Positions 1-6,782 of a DNA stretch of 22,782 nucleotides are shown piece by piece; position 1 is the first letter of the stretch, and the number at the start of each line of letters is the position of its first letter. Source of the DNA: Alphaproteobacteria bacterium (GTDB lineage Bacteria; Pseudomonadota; Alphaproteobacteria; UBA8366); assembly GCA_030743445.1 (NCBI GenBank), contig JASLSL010000328.1, positions 1-22,782 on the forward strand. Direction: 5' to 3'. The notes under the pieces were generated by a model that saw nothing but the letters and a program-made list of their open reading frames with translations, ran no database searches and was not told the DNA's origin. Made by a program: the position numbers and the translations under genes.

Positions 1-1
1 G

Positions 2-1360
2 ATCCAGGGCGACATGGTCCATCCCTATCTGCGCCGCCGCAACGGCGAGGAGAAGGTCGAATACCCGTCCGACGAACTGCGCCGCGTGCTGGAGAAGACC
101 CTCGGCGTGCCATTGTTCCAGGAGCAGGCGATGAAGATCGCCATCGTCGGCGCCGGCTTCACGCCGGCCGAGGCCGACAGTCTGCGCCGCGCCATGGCGA
201 TCTTCCGGCGCACCGGCACGATCCATACCTTCCGCGAGAAGTTCATCGAGGGTATGGCCGCGCGCGGCTACGACCGTAGCTTCGCCGAGCGCTGCTTCCG
301 CCAGATCGAGGGCTTCGGCGAGTACGGCTTCCCGGAAAGCCACGCCGCGAGCTTCGCGCTCCTGGTCTACGTCTCGGCCTGGATGAAGTGCCGCTATCCG
401 GCGGCCTTCGCCTGCGCCTTGCTGAACAGCCAGCCGATGGGGTTCTACGCCCCGGCGCAGATCGTCCGCGACGCACGCGAGCACGGCATCGAGGTGCGGC
501 CGGTCGACGCCAATCTTTCGGACTGGGACTGCACCTTGGAGCCGGGCGGTGAGGTCGCCGGTGCGGGCCAGGGCTTCGCGCTGCGCCTCGGCCTGCGCCA
601 GATCAAGGGGGTGTCGCCGGGGGACGGGGCGCGCCTGGTCGCCGAGCGTGGCAACGGCTACCGCGATCCGGCGGCGCTGTGGCGGCGCGCCGGGCTCGGC
701 GTGCCGGTGCTGGAGAAGCTGGCGCGGGCCGACGCCTTCCGTTCGATGGGGCTCGCCCGGCGCGAGGCGCTCTGGGCGATCCGCGCCTTGGGCGACAAGC
801 CGCTGCCGCTGTTCGAGGCGGCGGGCGAGGCGGAGCAAGGCGAGGAGCCCGAGGTGACCCTGCCCGAAATGGCGATCGGCGAGGAGGTGGTCGAGGACTA
901 TTCGAGCCTGCGCCTGACGCTGCGCCGTCATCCCCTCGACCTGTTGCGCCCCGAGCTGCCGAATACGGTCCAGGCGGCGAGCCTCTTGGAGACCGCCAAC
1001 GGCGCCAGGATCTCGGTCGCGGGTCTGGTGCTGGCGCGCCAGCGGCCGGGCACGGCGAAAGGGGTGATCTTCGCGACGCTCGAGGACGAGACCGGAACCG
1101 CCAATATCATCGTCTGGCCCAAGACCTTCGAGCGCTTCCGCCGCATCGTGCTCTCGGCGCGCCTGATGCGGGTCACCGGTAAATTGCAGCGCGAGGGCAT
1201 CGTTACCCACCTGATCGCGGACCGCCTCGAAGACCTCTCGCATCTGCTGGATACGCTCTCGGAGGCGCCGCGCCATTCGGTCTCCGCCTCCAACCCACCC
1301 GCCCCCCGCCATCCGCGCGACCAAGCCAAGGTGCTGTTCCCGAGCCGCGATTTTCATTAA
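2..1360 (+). CDS. dnaE2: Error-prone DNA polymerase III alpha subunit DnaE2 (ImuC), C-terminal part
   Basis: The reading frame is already open at base 2 (codons IQGDMVHPYLRRR), so the 5' part lies outside the window; the ATG at 14 is internal. DnaE2 is the C-family polymerase of the SOS mutasome and works with ImuA/ImuB in translesion synthesis. The visible 453 codons hold the end of the polymerase fingers region (GFGEYGFPESHAASFALLVY), a helix-hairpin-helix-like tract (RLGLRQIKGVSPGDGARLVA) and a C-terminal OB fold (about ISVAGLVLARQRPGTAKG to THLIADRLEDLS). The protein ends in PSRDFH, the usual DnaE2 C-terminus, so the 3' end is intact. imuA and imuB, often directly upstream, would lie to the left and are not seen. 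A repeat with hairpins follows the stop. Confidence 0.96.
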   Translation: MQGDMVHPYLRRRNGEEKVEYPSDELRRVLEKTLGVPLFQEQAMKIAIVGAGFTPAEADSLRRAMAIFRRTGTIHTFREKFIEGMAARGYDRSFAERCFRQIEGFGEYGFPESHAASFALLVYVSAWMKCRYPAAFACALLNSQPMGFYAPAQIVRDAREHGIEVRPVDANLSDWDCTLEPGGEVAGAGQGFALRLGLRQIKGVSPGDGARLVAERGNGYRDPAALWRRAGLGVPVLEKLARADAFRSMGLARREALWAIRALGDKPLPLFEAAGEAEQGEEPEVTLPEMAIGEEVVEDYSSLRLTLRRHPLDLLRPELPNTVQAASLLETANGARISVAGLVLARQRPGTAKGVIFATLEDETGTANIIVWPKTFERFRRIVLSARLMRVTGKLQREGIVTHLIADRLEDLSHLLDTLSEAPRHSVSASNPPAPRHPRDQAKVLFPSRDFH

Positions 1361-1384
1361 AACCAGGGAACCGTTTTCTTGACG

Positions 1385-1500
1385 GTCATTCCCGCGAAGG
1401 CGGGAATCCATGCCTGAGAGCTTCACATCGCGCCAATATTCGAATTTAGGAGCGTTCAGGCATGGATTCCGGGTTCGCGCGTTGCGCGCCCCGGAATGAC
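1385..1500. repeat. Palindromic intergenic repeat (copy A)
   Basis: This element fills most of the gap between dnaE2 and the next gene. It starts GTCATTCC and ends GGAATGAC. The left arm folds by itself (ATTCCCGC 1388-1395 with GCGGGAAT 1400-1407), and so does the right arm (ATTCCGGG 1466-1473 with CCCGGAAT 1490-1497). The two arms also pair with each other through a perfect 15-bp inverted repeat (1403-1417 with 1456-1470, containing CATGCCTGA/TCAGGCATG). The right arm is nearly identical to that of the copy at 9943-10067. Such dispersed elements are common in alphaproteobacterial intergenic DNA. It may also terminate dnaE2 transcription, but there is no clear T-tract. Confidence 0.85.
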
Positions 1501-1520
1501 GATGAAGAGAAAGGAATAGG

Positions 1521-2492
1521 ATGAAAAAGAAAGTCGTGATCGACGGTGCCCTCCACGAAAAGGCGCTCGCGGTGCTCGAGGCGCGCGACGACGTCGAAAT
1601 CGAGAAGGTGCCGATCGAAGACAAGGCGGCGCTGGCCGACGCGATGACCGGGGCCAACGCGGTGCTCGCGCGCTCGGCCCGGATCACGCCCGAGATCATC
1701 GCCTCGGCCAACGGGCTCGAGGTCGTCTCGCGCCATGGCGTCGGCTACGACCGGGTCGCGGTCGAGGCGCTCTCGGCGCGCAACATCCCGCTGACCGTCA
1801 CCGGCACCGCCAACTCGCCCTCGGTCGCCGAGCAGACCCTGATGCTGATGCTCGCCTGCGCCAAGCGCCTGCTGCCGACCGACCGCGAGACCCGCGCCGG
1901 CAACTTCATCGAGGCGCGCCACGGCCTCGGCCGGATCGAGCTGTTGGAGAAGACCGTGCTGATCATCGGCTTCGGGCGCATCGGCAAGATCATGGCAAAG
2001 CGCTGCCACGGCTTCGACATGGAGGTGATGGCGTGCGATCCCTACATCGACCAGCAAGTCATCCGCGACGCCGGTGTCGTCCCGGTCGAGGACTTCCGCG
2101 ATGTGCTCGGCGAGGTCGACTACGTCACCGTCCACACGCCCTTGAACGACGAGACCCGTGACATGATCGGGGTGGACGAGCTGGCGCGGCTCAAGCCGAC
2201 GGCGATCGTCGTGAACTGCGCCCGCGGCGGCATCATCAACGAGGCCGCGCTCTACGACGCCCTCAACGAGGAGCGTATCTTCGGCGCGGGGCTCGACGTC
2301 TTCGCGGTCGAACCGACACCGGGCGACAACCCCCTCTTTACCCTCGAGAACGCGATCGTCAACCCGCACGCGGCGGCCTCGCCGGTGGAGTGCATGGAGC
2401 GCATGGGCGTGCAGGCGGCGCAGAACATCCTCGACGTGTTCGACGGCAAGATCACCGCCGACTTCGTGGTCAACGCCGAAGTGCTGTCGTGA
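1521..2492 (+). CDS. D-isomer-specific 2-hydroxyacid dehydrogenase (phosphoglycerate dehydrogenase-like)
   Basis: This 323-residue NAD-dependent dehydrogenase of the D-2-hydroxyacid family interconverts a D-2-hydroxyacid and a 2-oxoacid in the cytosol. The dinucleotide-binding motif GFGRIG is at 150-155. The catalytic triad is readable: Arg235 in NCARGG, Glu264 in FAVEP and His283 in NPHAAASP. At 323 residues it lacks the ACT regulatory domain of full-length SerA, so automated annotation as phosphoglycerate dehydrogenase would be uncertain; hydroxypyruvate, glyoxylate or another 2-oxoacid is equally possible. The ATG at 1521 follows an AAGGAAT ribosome site. The stop codon overlaps the GTG start of the next gene by four bases, so the two are translationally coupled and probably act in one pathway. 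Confidence 0.9.
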   Translation: MKKKVVIDGALHEKALAVLEARDDVEIEKVPIEDKAALADAMTGANAVLARSARITPEIIASANGLEVVSRHGVGYDRVAVEALSARNIPLTVTGTANSPSVAEQTLMLMLACAKRLLPTDRETRAGNFIEARHGLGRIELLEKTVLIIGFGRIGKIMAKRCHGFDMEVMACDPYIDQQVIRDAGVVPVEDFRDVLGEVDYVTVHTPLNDETRDMIGVDELARLKPTAIVVNCARGGIINEAALYDALNEERIFGAGLDVFAVEPTPGDNPLFTLENAIVNPHAAASPVECMERMGVQAAQNILDVFDGKITADFVVNAEVLS

Positions 2493-3499
2493 CCGACGCA
2501 AGGCGTCTCCACGACCATGCGTTGGTGATCGACGCACTGGTCTACCACACCGACGGCTGGACCGGGGACCTGCGGGCCGGCGGCATCGACGCACTGAACG
2601 TTACGGTCTGCCACTTCGAGGCCGATTTCGAGGAGGCCTGCCAGCACATCGCCATTTGGCATTCGATCCTTGGCGCGCCGGAGTCCGAGTGGCGCCGGAT
2701 CGAGACCACCGCCGACCTCGACGAAGCCAAGGCCGAGGGCCGGATCGGCGTCATCATGGGCTGGCAGAACTCGCGCCCGATCGCCGACAGGCTGGAGCGG
2801 CTCCATTTCTTCCGCCGCCTCGGCCTCCGCATCATGCAGCTCACCTACAACTATCGGAACATGCTGGGCGATGGCTGTTTGGAGCCGGAAGGGGCGGGGC
2901 TGACGACCCTCGGCCGCGACGCGGTAAAGCTGATGAACCAGCTCGGCATCGCCGTCGACCTCTCCCACGTCGGCTACCGAACGGCGATGGACGCGATCGA
3001 GCTCTCGGAAAAGCCGATGCTGGTGACCCACGCCAACGCCAGCGCGGTGACCGACCTCGAGCGCAACAAGCCGGATGATTTGCTACGGGCGCTGGCGGCC
3101 AAGGGCGGGCTGATCGGCGCCAGCATCTACGGGCCGATGTGCTGGGACGGCGACGAGGGCCGCAAGCCCGGGATCGATGACTATATCGGCCATCTGGAGC
3201 ACATCGTCGAGGTCGTCGGGATCGAGCATGTCGGCTTCGGCACCGACCTCAGCACCGGGGCGGATTTGAAGAAGATTGCCTTCGAGCGCCAGACCCCGCG
3301 GCGCTGGGAGGGCATCAACCGGTTCAACCGGACCTTCGGCGAAGACATCCCGGCGCGCTACCTCGCCGACTGCAGCAACCACCGCGACCTGCCCAAGGTC
3401 ACCGAGGCGCTGCTCGCCCGCGGCTGGAGGCAAGACGATGTCCGCGCCTACCTCGGCGGCAATCTCAGACGGGTGCTGGGCGAGATTTGGGGGGCGTAG
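2489..3499 (+). CDS. Peptidase M19 (membrane/renal dipeptidase family) protein, variant active site
   Basis: This 336-residue protein of the M19 dipeptidase fold (metal-dependent TIM barrel) belongs to a family that classically cleaves dipeptides, including those with a C-terminal D-residue. The start is the GTG at 2489, whose bases overlap the TGA of the upstream dehydrogenase; a longer frame from 2390 would lie inside that gene. Visible M19 features are His160 (VDLSHVGYRT), His181 (MLVTHANASAV), Asp253 (GFGTDLSTG) and the C-terminal GGNLRRVLGEIW. Two usual metal-ligand positions differ: the N-terminal HxD motif reads IDAL (Asp15), and the bridging-glutamate region reads IMGWQNSRPI (about 89-98). 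Substrate may therefore not be an ordinary dipeptide. There is no signal peptide, so it is cytosolic. A hairpin with a T-rich tail follows. Confidence 0.85.
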   Translation: MTDARRLHDHALVIDALVYHTDGWTGDLRAGGIDALNVTVCHFEADFEEACQHIAIWHSILGAPESEWRRIETTADLDEAKAEGRIGVIMGWQNSRPIADRLERLHFFRRLGLRIMQLTYNYRNMLGDGCLEPEGAGLTTLGRDAVKLMNQLGIAVDLSHVGYRTAMDAIELSEKPMLVTHANASAVTDLERNKPDDLLRALAAKGGLIGASIYGPMCWDGDEGRKPGIDDYIGHLEHIVEVVGIEHVGFGTDLSTGADLKKIAFERQTPRRWEGINRFNRTFGEDIPARYLADCSNHRDLPKVTEALLARGWRQDDVRAYLGGNLRRVLGEIWGA

Positions 3500-3546
3500 C
3501 CAAGGCCCCTCACCCTCCCAATCTCACTTCGTTCGATCGGGTCCCT

Positions 3547-3579
3547 CCCTCTCCCGCAAGCGGGAGAGGGTTATTTCTT
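3547..3579 (+). terminator. Probable rho-independent terminator of the dehydrogenase-dipeptidase pair
   Basis: An 11-bp perfect stem (CCCTCTCCCGC, two-base loop, GCGGGAGAGGG; 3547-3570) is followed on the plus strand by TTATTTCTT. It lies about 50 bases after the dipeptidase stop. It is part of the larger repeat, so terminator function is inferred. Confidence 0.6.
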
Positions 3580-3590
3580 CGCGCTCGCCG

Positions 3591-3622
3591 CAAAACCCCT
3601 CTCCCACGTCAGTGGGAGAGGG
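3591..3622 (-). terminator. Probable rho-independent terminator of the asnB-glycosyltransferase pair
   Basis: On the minus strand an 11-bp stem (CCCTCTCCCAC ... GTGGGAGAGGG, loop TGAC; 3597-3622) is followed by GTTTTG. It lies about 35 bases beyond the glycosyltransferase stop. The T-run is short (four), so efficiency is uncertain. Confidence 0.5.
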
Positions 3623-3656
3623 AGGGGCCCACCGCGCAGCGGTGGGAGGGTGAGGG

Positions 3657-4802
3657 TCAGCGCCCCAACATCTCTTCGTAAAGCTCCAAGGTCTGGCGGA
3701 TCACGAGTTCCTGGCTGAATTCGGTCTCGGCCGCGCGGCGTGCGTTCTCGCCGAGCCGGCGGCGCAGCGCCGGGTCGCCGGCGAGCCGCTCCAGCGCGTC
3801 GGCGAGCGGCTGGATCGAGCGCGCCGGCACCAACAGCCCGCTTTCGTCCTCGCGGCAGACCTCGCGGCAGCCGGGCACGTCGGTCGCGACCAAGGGCCGC
3901 CCCGCCGCCGCGGCCTCGAGCAGTGATTTCGGCAAGCCCTCGCGGTAGGACGGCAGGACGGCGATATGCGCCCGCGCGTACTCCCCGGCGATGTCGTCGG
4001 ACGGCCCCGCGACCTCGACCAACCCGTCTCCGCTCCATCCGTCGAGCGTGGCTCGCGCGATCGAGGCGGGATTGTCGTCGCTCGGGCCGACGAGGCGTAC
4101 CTTCAGGTCGACACCGCGCGCTTTCAGCAATCCCGCCGCCGCGACCAGCTCGCCAATACCCTTGTCCCACAGCATCCGGCTGACGCAGACGGCAATAAGC
4201 GGGCCGTCCGGCTCGGGCGCCGGCTGGAATCTATCGGTATCGACGCCGGCGCCACGGATCACCGCGATCTGCTCCGGCCTGACCCCGACCTCGTTCTGGT
4301 ACATCGCCACGTCGTCCGGGTTCTGCAGGATCGTTTTGGTGTTGCTGCGGTTCATCAGGCTGCGCTGGGCGGTGCGGATGATCGGCCTGAGCGAGCGCGC
4401 CAAGAGGCCGCCCGAGATGAATATGAATCCCATCCCGGCGACCGCGTTGACCACCGCCGGCACCTCGGCCCGGATCGCGGCGAGCCCGCCATAGAGGATC
4501 GGCTTCAAGGCGACGTGGTGGACCAGGTCCGGCCTCTCGTCGCGATAGAGCCGGGTCAGCTCCCGGATGGTGGCGAGATCGTGCAGCGGGTCGGTGCCGC
4601 CGCGGGCCATGCCGATCGGCGCCACGCGGAGGCCGGCCCGTTCGATCTCCTCCCGGTGCCTGTCGACCCGGGTCGCCACCACGACCTCCGCACCCGCCGC
4701 CTTCGCGGCGATGCCGAGCGCTAGCCGATGCGAGCAGAAATACCAGTCCTCGCTGACGAGATAGAGGATTTTGCGGCCCCGGAGCGTCGTCGAGCCGGTC
4801 AC
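3657..4802 (-). CDS. Glycosyltransferase family 4
   Basis: This 381-residue GT-B retaining glycosyltransferase transfers a sugar from a nucleotide donor to a lipid-linked or polysaccharide acceptor at the cytoplasmic face of the inner membrane. The N-terminal acceptor domain starts KILYLVSEDWYFCSHRLALG, typical of the PglA/WbpY-like group acting on undecaprenyl-linked sugars. The donor domain carries the GT4 E-x7-E signature (Glu288 in YREGLPKSLLE, Glu296) after a GRLLWDKG-type motif seen here as SRMLWDKGIGEL (208-219). The start is the GTG at 4802-4800, which overlaps the asnB stop by four bases; upstream continuation of the frame is a shadow of asnB. Coupling to asnB suggests a surface-glycan role. 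No other glycan genes are nearby, so the exact sugar cannot be told. Confidence 0.9.
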   Translation of the reverse strand: MTGSTTLRGRKILYLVSEDWYFCSHRLALGIAAKAAGAEVVVATRVDRHREEIERAGLRVAPIGMARGGTDPLHDLATIRELTRLYRDERPDLVHHVALKPILYGGLAAIRAEVPAVVNAVAGMGFIFISGGLLARSLRPIIRTAQRSLMNRSNTKTILQNPDDVAMYQNEVGVRPEQIAVIRGAGVDTDRFQPAPEPDGPLIAVCVSRMLWDKGIGELVAAAGLLKARGVDLKVRLVGPSDDNPASIARATLDGWSGDGLVEVAGPSDDIAGEYARAHIAVLPSYREGLPKSLLEAAAAGRPLVATDVPGCREVCREDESGLLVPARSIQPLADALERLAGDPALRRRLGENARRAAETEFSQELVIRQTLELYEEMLGR

Positions 4803-6712
4803 GCCCAGCGCTCCATCCAGGCCTGGGCCTGCAGCACGCCCCAAATCCCGTGCTGCAGATTGCCGCGGCCGCGCAAGAAATCGCCCCAGGCGCGGCGCAC
4901 CGCCTTGGGCCGGAACATGCCCTCTTGCTCGAGGCGGTTTTCCGCCAACAGGGCCTCGGCCCAATCGCGCAGCGGGCCGCGCAGCCAACCGTCGAGCGGG
5001 ATCGCGAAGCCCATCTTCGGGCGCTCGACGATCTCTGTCGGCACATAGCGATGGCAGACCTGGCGCAGCAGCCATTTGGTCGTGCCCTCGCGGATCCGCA
5101 TGTGCTTCGGTAGGGTCCAGGCGAACTCGACGACCCGGTGGTCGAGCAGGGGCACCCGAACTTCGAGGCTGACCGACATGCTGGCGCGGTCGACCTTGGC
5201 GAGGATGTCGTCCGGCAGGTATGTGCCGGTGTCGAGGAACGCCATGCGCTCGGCGAAATCCTCGATCGCTTGCGCCTCCTGCCAGACCGCGGTTTCGGAC
5301 TCGTTGCCGCCCGCGAGCAGCGCGGCCGGGTCGTCCCACTGGCTGACCAGTCGCCGGTAGATCGCGTCCGGTCCGTCGGCGGGCAGGATCGCCGCCAGCT
5401 TGTGCAGCTTGTCGCCCAGCATGCGCGGGCTATTCGGCACGGCCTTCGCCAGCAGGTCCCAGGCGCCGGGCGAAAGCGCGGTCAGCCCCGCCGCCCCCAG
5501 GCCGCGCAGCCAGCGCGGCAGGCCGCAGGTGCGGCGCCAGGTCGCGTCGGCCGCAACGTAGCGGTTGTAGCCGAAGAACACTTCGTCGCCGCCGTCGCCC
5601 GAGAGCGCCACGGTCACATGCCGGCGCGCCAGCTCCGACACCAGGCGGGTCGGCAGGGCCGAGGAATCGGCGAACGGCTCGTCGTACCAGTCCGGCAATT
5701 CGGGGATCAGGTCGCGCGCCCGGTCGGCCGAGAGGTAAAGTTCGGTGTGGTCGGTGCCGAGAAGCTCGGCGACTTGGCGGGCGTCCCGGGCCTCGTCGTA
5801 GGTTGCGTCCTCGAAGCCGATGGTGAAGCTCCTGACCGGGCGGTCGCTCTCGGCCTGCATCAGCGCCAGCACGGTCGTCGAATCCACGCCGCCCGACAAG
5901 AGCGCGCCCAACGGCACGTCGGCCACCATGCGCCGGCTGACCGCGTCGCGCAGCAGGGTGTCGAGGCGCTCGACCGCGTCGGCGTCGGAAAGCTCCTCGC
6001 GCGCCTGGCCCGCGACCTCGGCCATGTGCCAATAGCGCCTGATCTCCGGCTCGCCGCCCAAACCATAGGACAGCAGGCAACCGGGCTCGAGCTTGGCGAG
6101 GCCCTTGTAGATCGTCCGGGGCGCGGGCACGTAGGCGAAGCGCATGTAGCCGGCGAGCGCGTCGCGGTCGACCTCGGGCGTCCAGCCGCCGGATGCGCGG
6201 AGCGCCTTCAGCTCCGAGCCGAACAGGAACCGGTCGCCGGCCCGGCCATAGAACAGTGGCTTGATGCCGAGCCGGTCGCGCGCCAGCCAGAGCCGCCGTT
6301 CCTCGCGGTTCCAGACCGCCATGGCGAACATGCCGACCAGCCGAGGGACGGTTTCCATAACGCCCCAGCGGGCGCAGGCCTCGAGGATCACCTCGGTGTC
6401 CGAATGGCCGCGGAAGGCGTGGCCGGCCGCCTCCAACTCGGCCCGCAGCTCCTGGAAGTTATAGACCTCGCCGTTGTAGACGATGACATAGCGCTCGTCG
6501 GCCGAGACCATCGGCTGGTGGCCCGCCCGGCTGAGGTCGATGATCGAGAGCCGCCGAAACCCGAACGCCAGTCCCGCCGGCCCGTCGGTCCACTGCCCAC
6601 CGGTGTCGGGGCCGCGGTGGCGCAGCGCGTCGGCCATGCGCTTGGCTTCGGCCGCCAGGGCGTTGCCGTCCATGCCGCCTTTCAGGTCGATGAAGCCCGC
6701 GATACCGCACAT
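4799..6712 (-). CDS. asnB: Asparagine synthase (glutamine-hydrolysing) / polysaccharide amidotransferase
   Basis: This class II glutamine amidotransferase joined to an ATP-pyrophosphatase domain has 637 residues. The start is placed at ATG 6712 rather than four codons upstream, because Cys2 (MCGIAGF) must become the N-terminal nucleophile. The glutaminase half shows RHRGPD (about 32-37), NGEVYN (80-85) and SDTEVIL (104-110). The synthetase half shows the PP-loop SGGVDS (273-278), SGDGGDEVFFGYNRY (from 371) and KVDRASM (506-512). The reaction is ATP-dependent transfer of glutamine nitrogen to a carboxylate, aspartate in true AsnB. Members of about this length beside glycosyltransferases often amidate sugar acids of exopolysaccharide or O-antigen, and the coupled GT4 gene favours that here. 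Housekeeping asparagine synthesis is not excluded. Confidence 0.93.
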   Translation of the reverse strand: MCGIAGFIDLKGGMDGNALAAEAKRMADALRHRGPDTGGQWTDGPAGLAFGFRRLSIIDLSRAGHQPMVSADERYVIVYNGEVYNFQELRAELEAAGHAFRGHSDTEVILEACARWGVMETVPRLVGMFAMAVWNREERRLWLARDRLGIKPLFYGRAGDRFLFGSELKALRASGGWTPEVDRDALAGYMRFAYVPAPRTIYKGLAKLEPGCLLSYGLGGEPEIRRYWHMAEVAGQAREELSDADAVERLDTLLRDAVSRRMVADVPLGALLSGGVDSTTVLALMQAESDRPVRSFTIGFEDATYDEARDARQVAELLGTDHTELYLSADRARDLIPELPDWYDEPFADSSALPTRLVSELARRHVTVALSGDGGDEVFFGYNRYVAADATWRRTCGLPRWLRGLGAAGLTALSPGAWDLLAKAVPNSPRMLGDKLHKLAAILPADGPDAIYRRLVSQWDDPAALLAGGNESETAVWQEAQAIEDFAERMAFLDTGTYLPDDILAKVDRASMSVSLEVRVPLLDHRVVEFAWTLPKHMRIREGTTKWLLRQVCHRYVPTEIVERPKMGFAIPLDGWLRGPLRDWAEALLAENRLEQEGMFRPKAVRRAWGDFLRGRGNLQHGIWGVLQAQAWMERWA

Positions 6713-6742
6713 GGGGTCTTCCAATGCTGCGATTTCCGGCGC

Positions 6743-6771
6743 ACTTTAGGGGCGCAACCGTGGCGACGCAA
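6743..6771 (-). promoter_or_regulatory. Candidate sigma-70 promoter of asnB
   Basis: On the minus strand, TTGCGT (6771-6766) and TAAAGT (6748-6743) are separated by 17 bases. The expected start is near 6736, giving a leader of about 24 bases with GGAAG five bases before the ATG. The -35 match is only moderate. Confidence 0.4.
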
Positions 6772-6782
6772 ACCAGAGAGCC

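Larger units (their letters stand above)
3507..3656. repeat. Large palindromic repeat between convergent genes
   Basis: The outer arms CCCTCACCCTCCCA (3507-3520) and TGGGAGGGTGAGGG (3643-3656) form a perfect 14-bp inverted repeat. Inside are three hairpins: 3547-3570, 3597-3622 and CCCACCGC/GCGGTGGG (3628-3646). This CCCTCACCCTCCC type of repeat recurs in many proteobacterial genomes. It fills the whole gap between the dipeptidase and the convergent glycosyltransferase, and its right edge abuts the glycosyltransferase stop codon (3657-3659). Confidence 0.8.

Noticed and set aside
4803..5339. Upstream extension of the glycosyltransferase frame to 5339
   Set aside because: It lies wholly inside asnB and does not resemble a glycosyltransferase. 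The GTG at 4802 overlapping the asnB stop is the better start.
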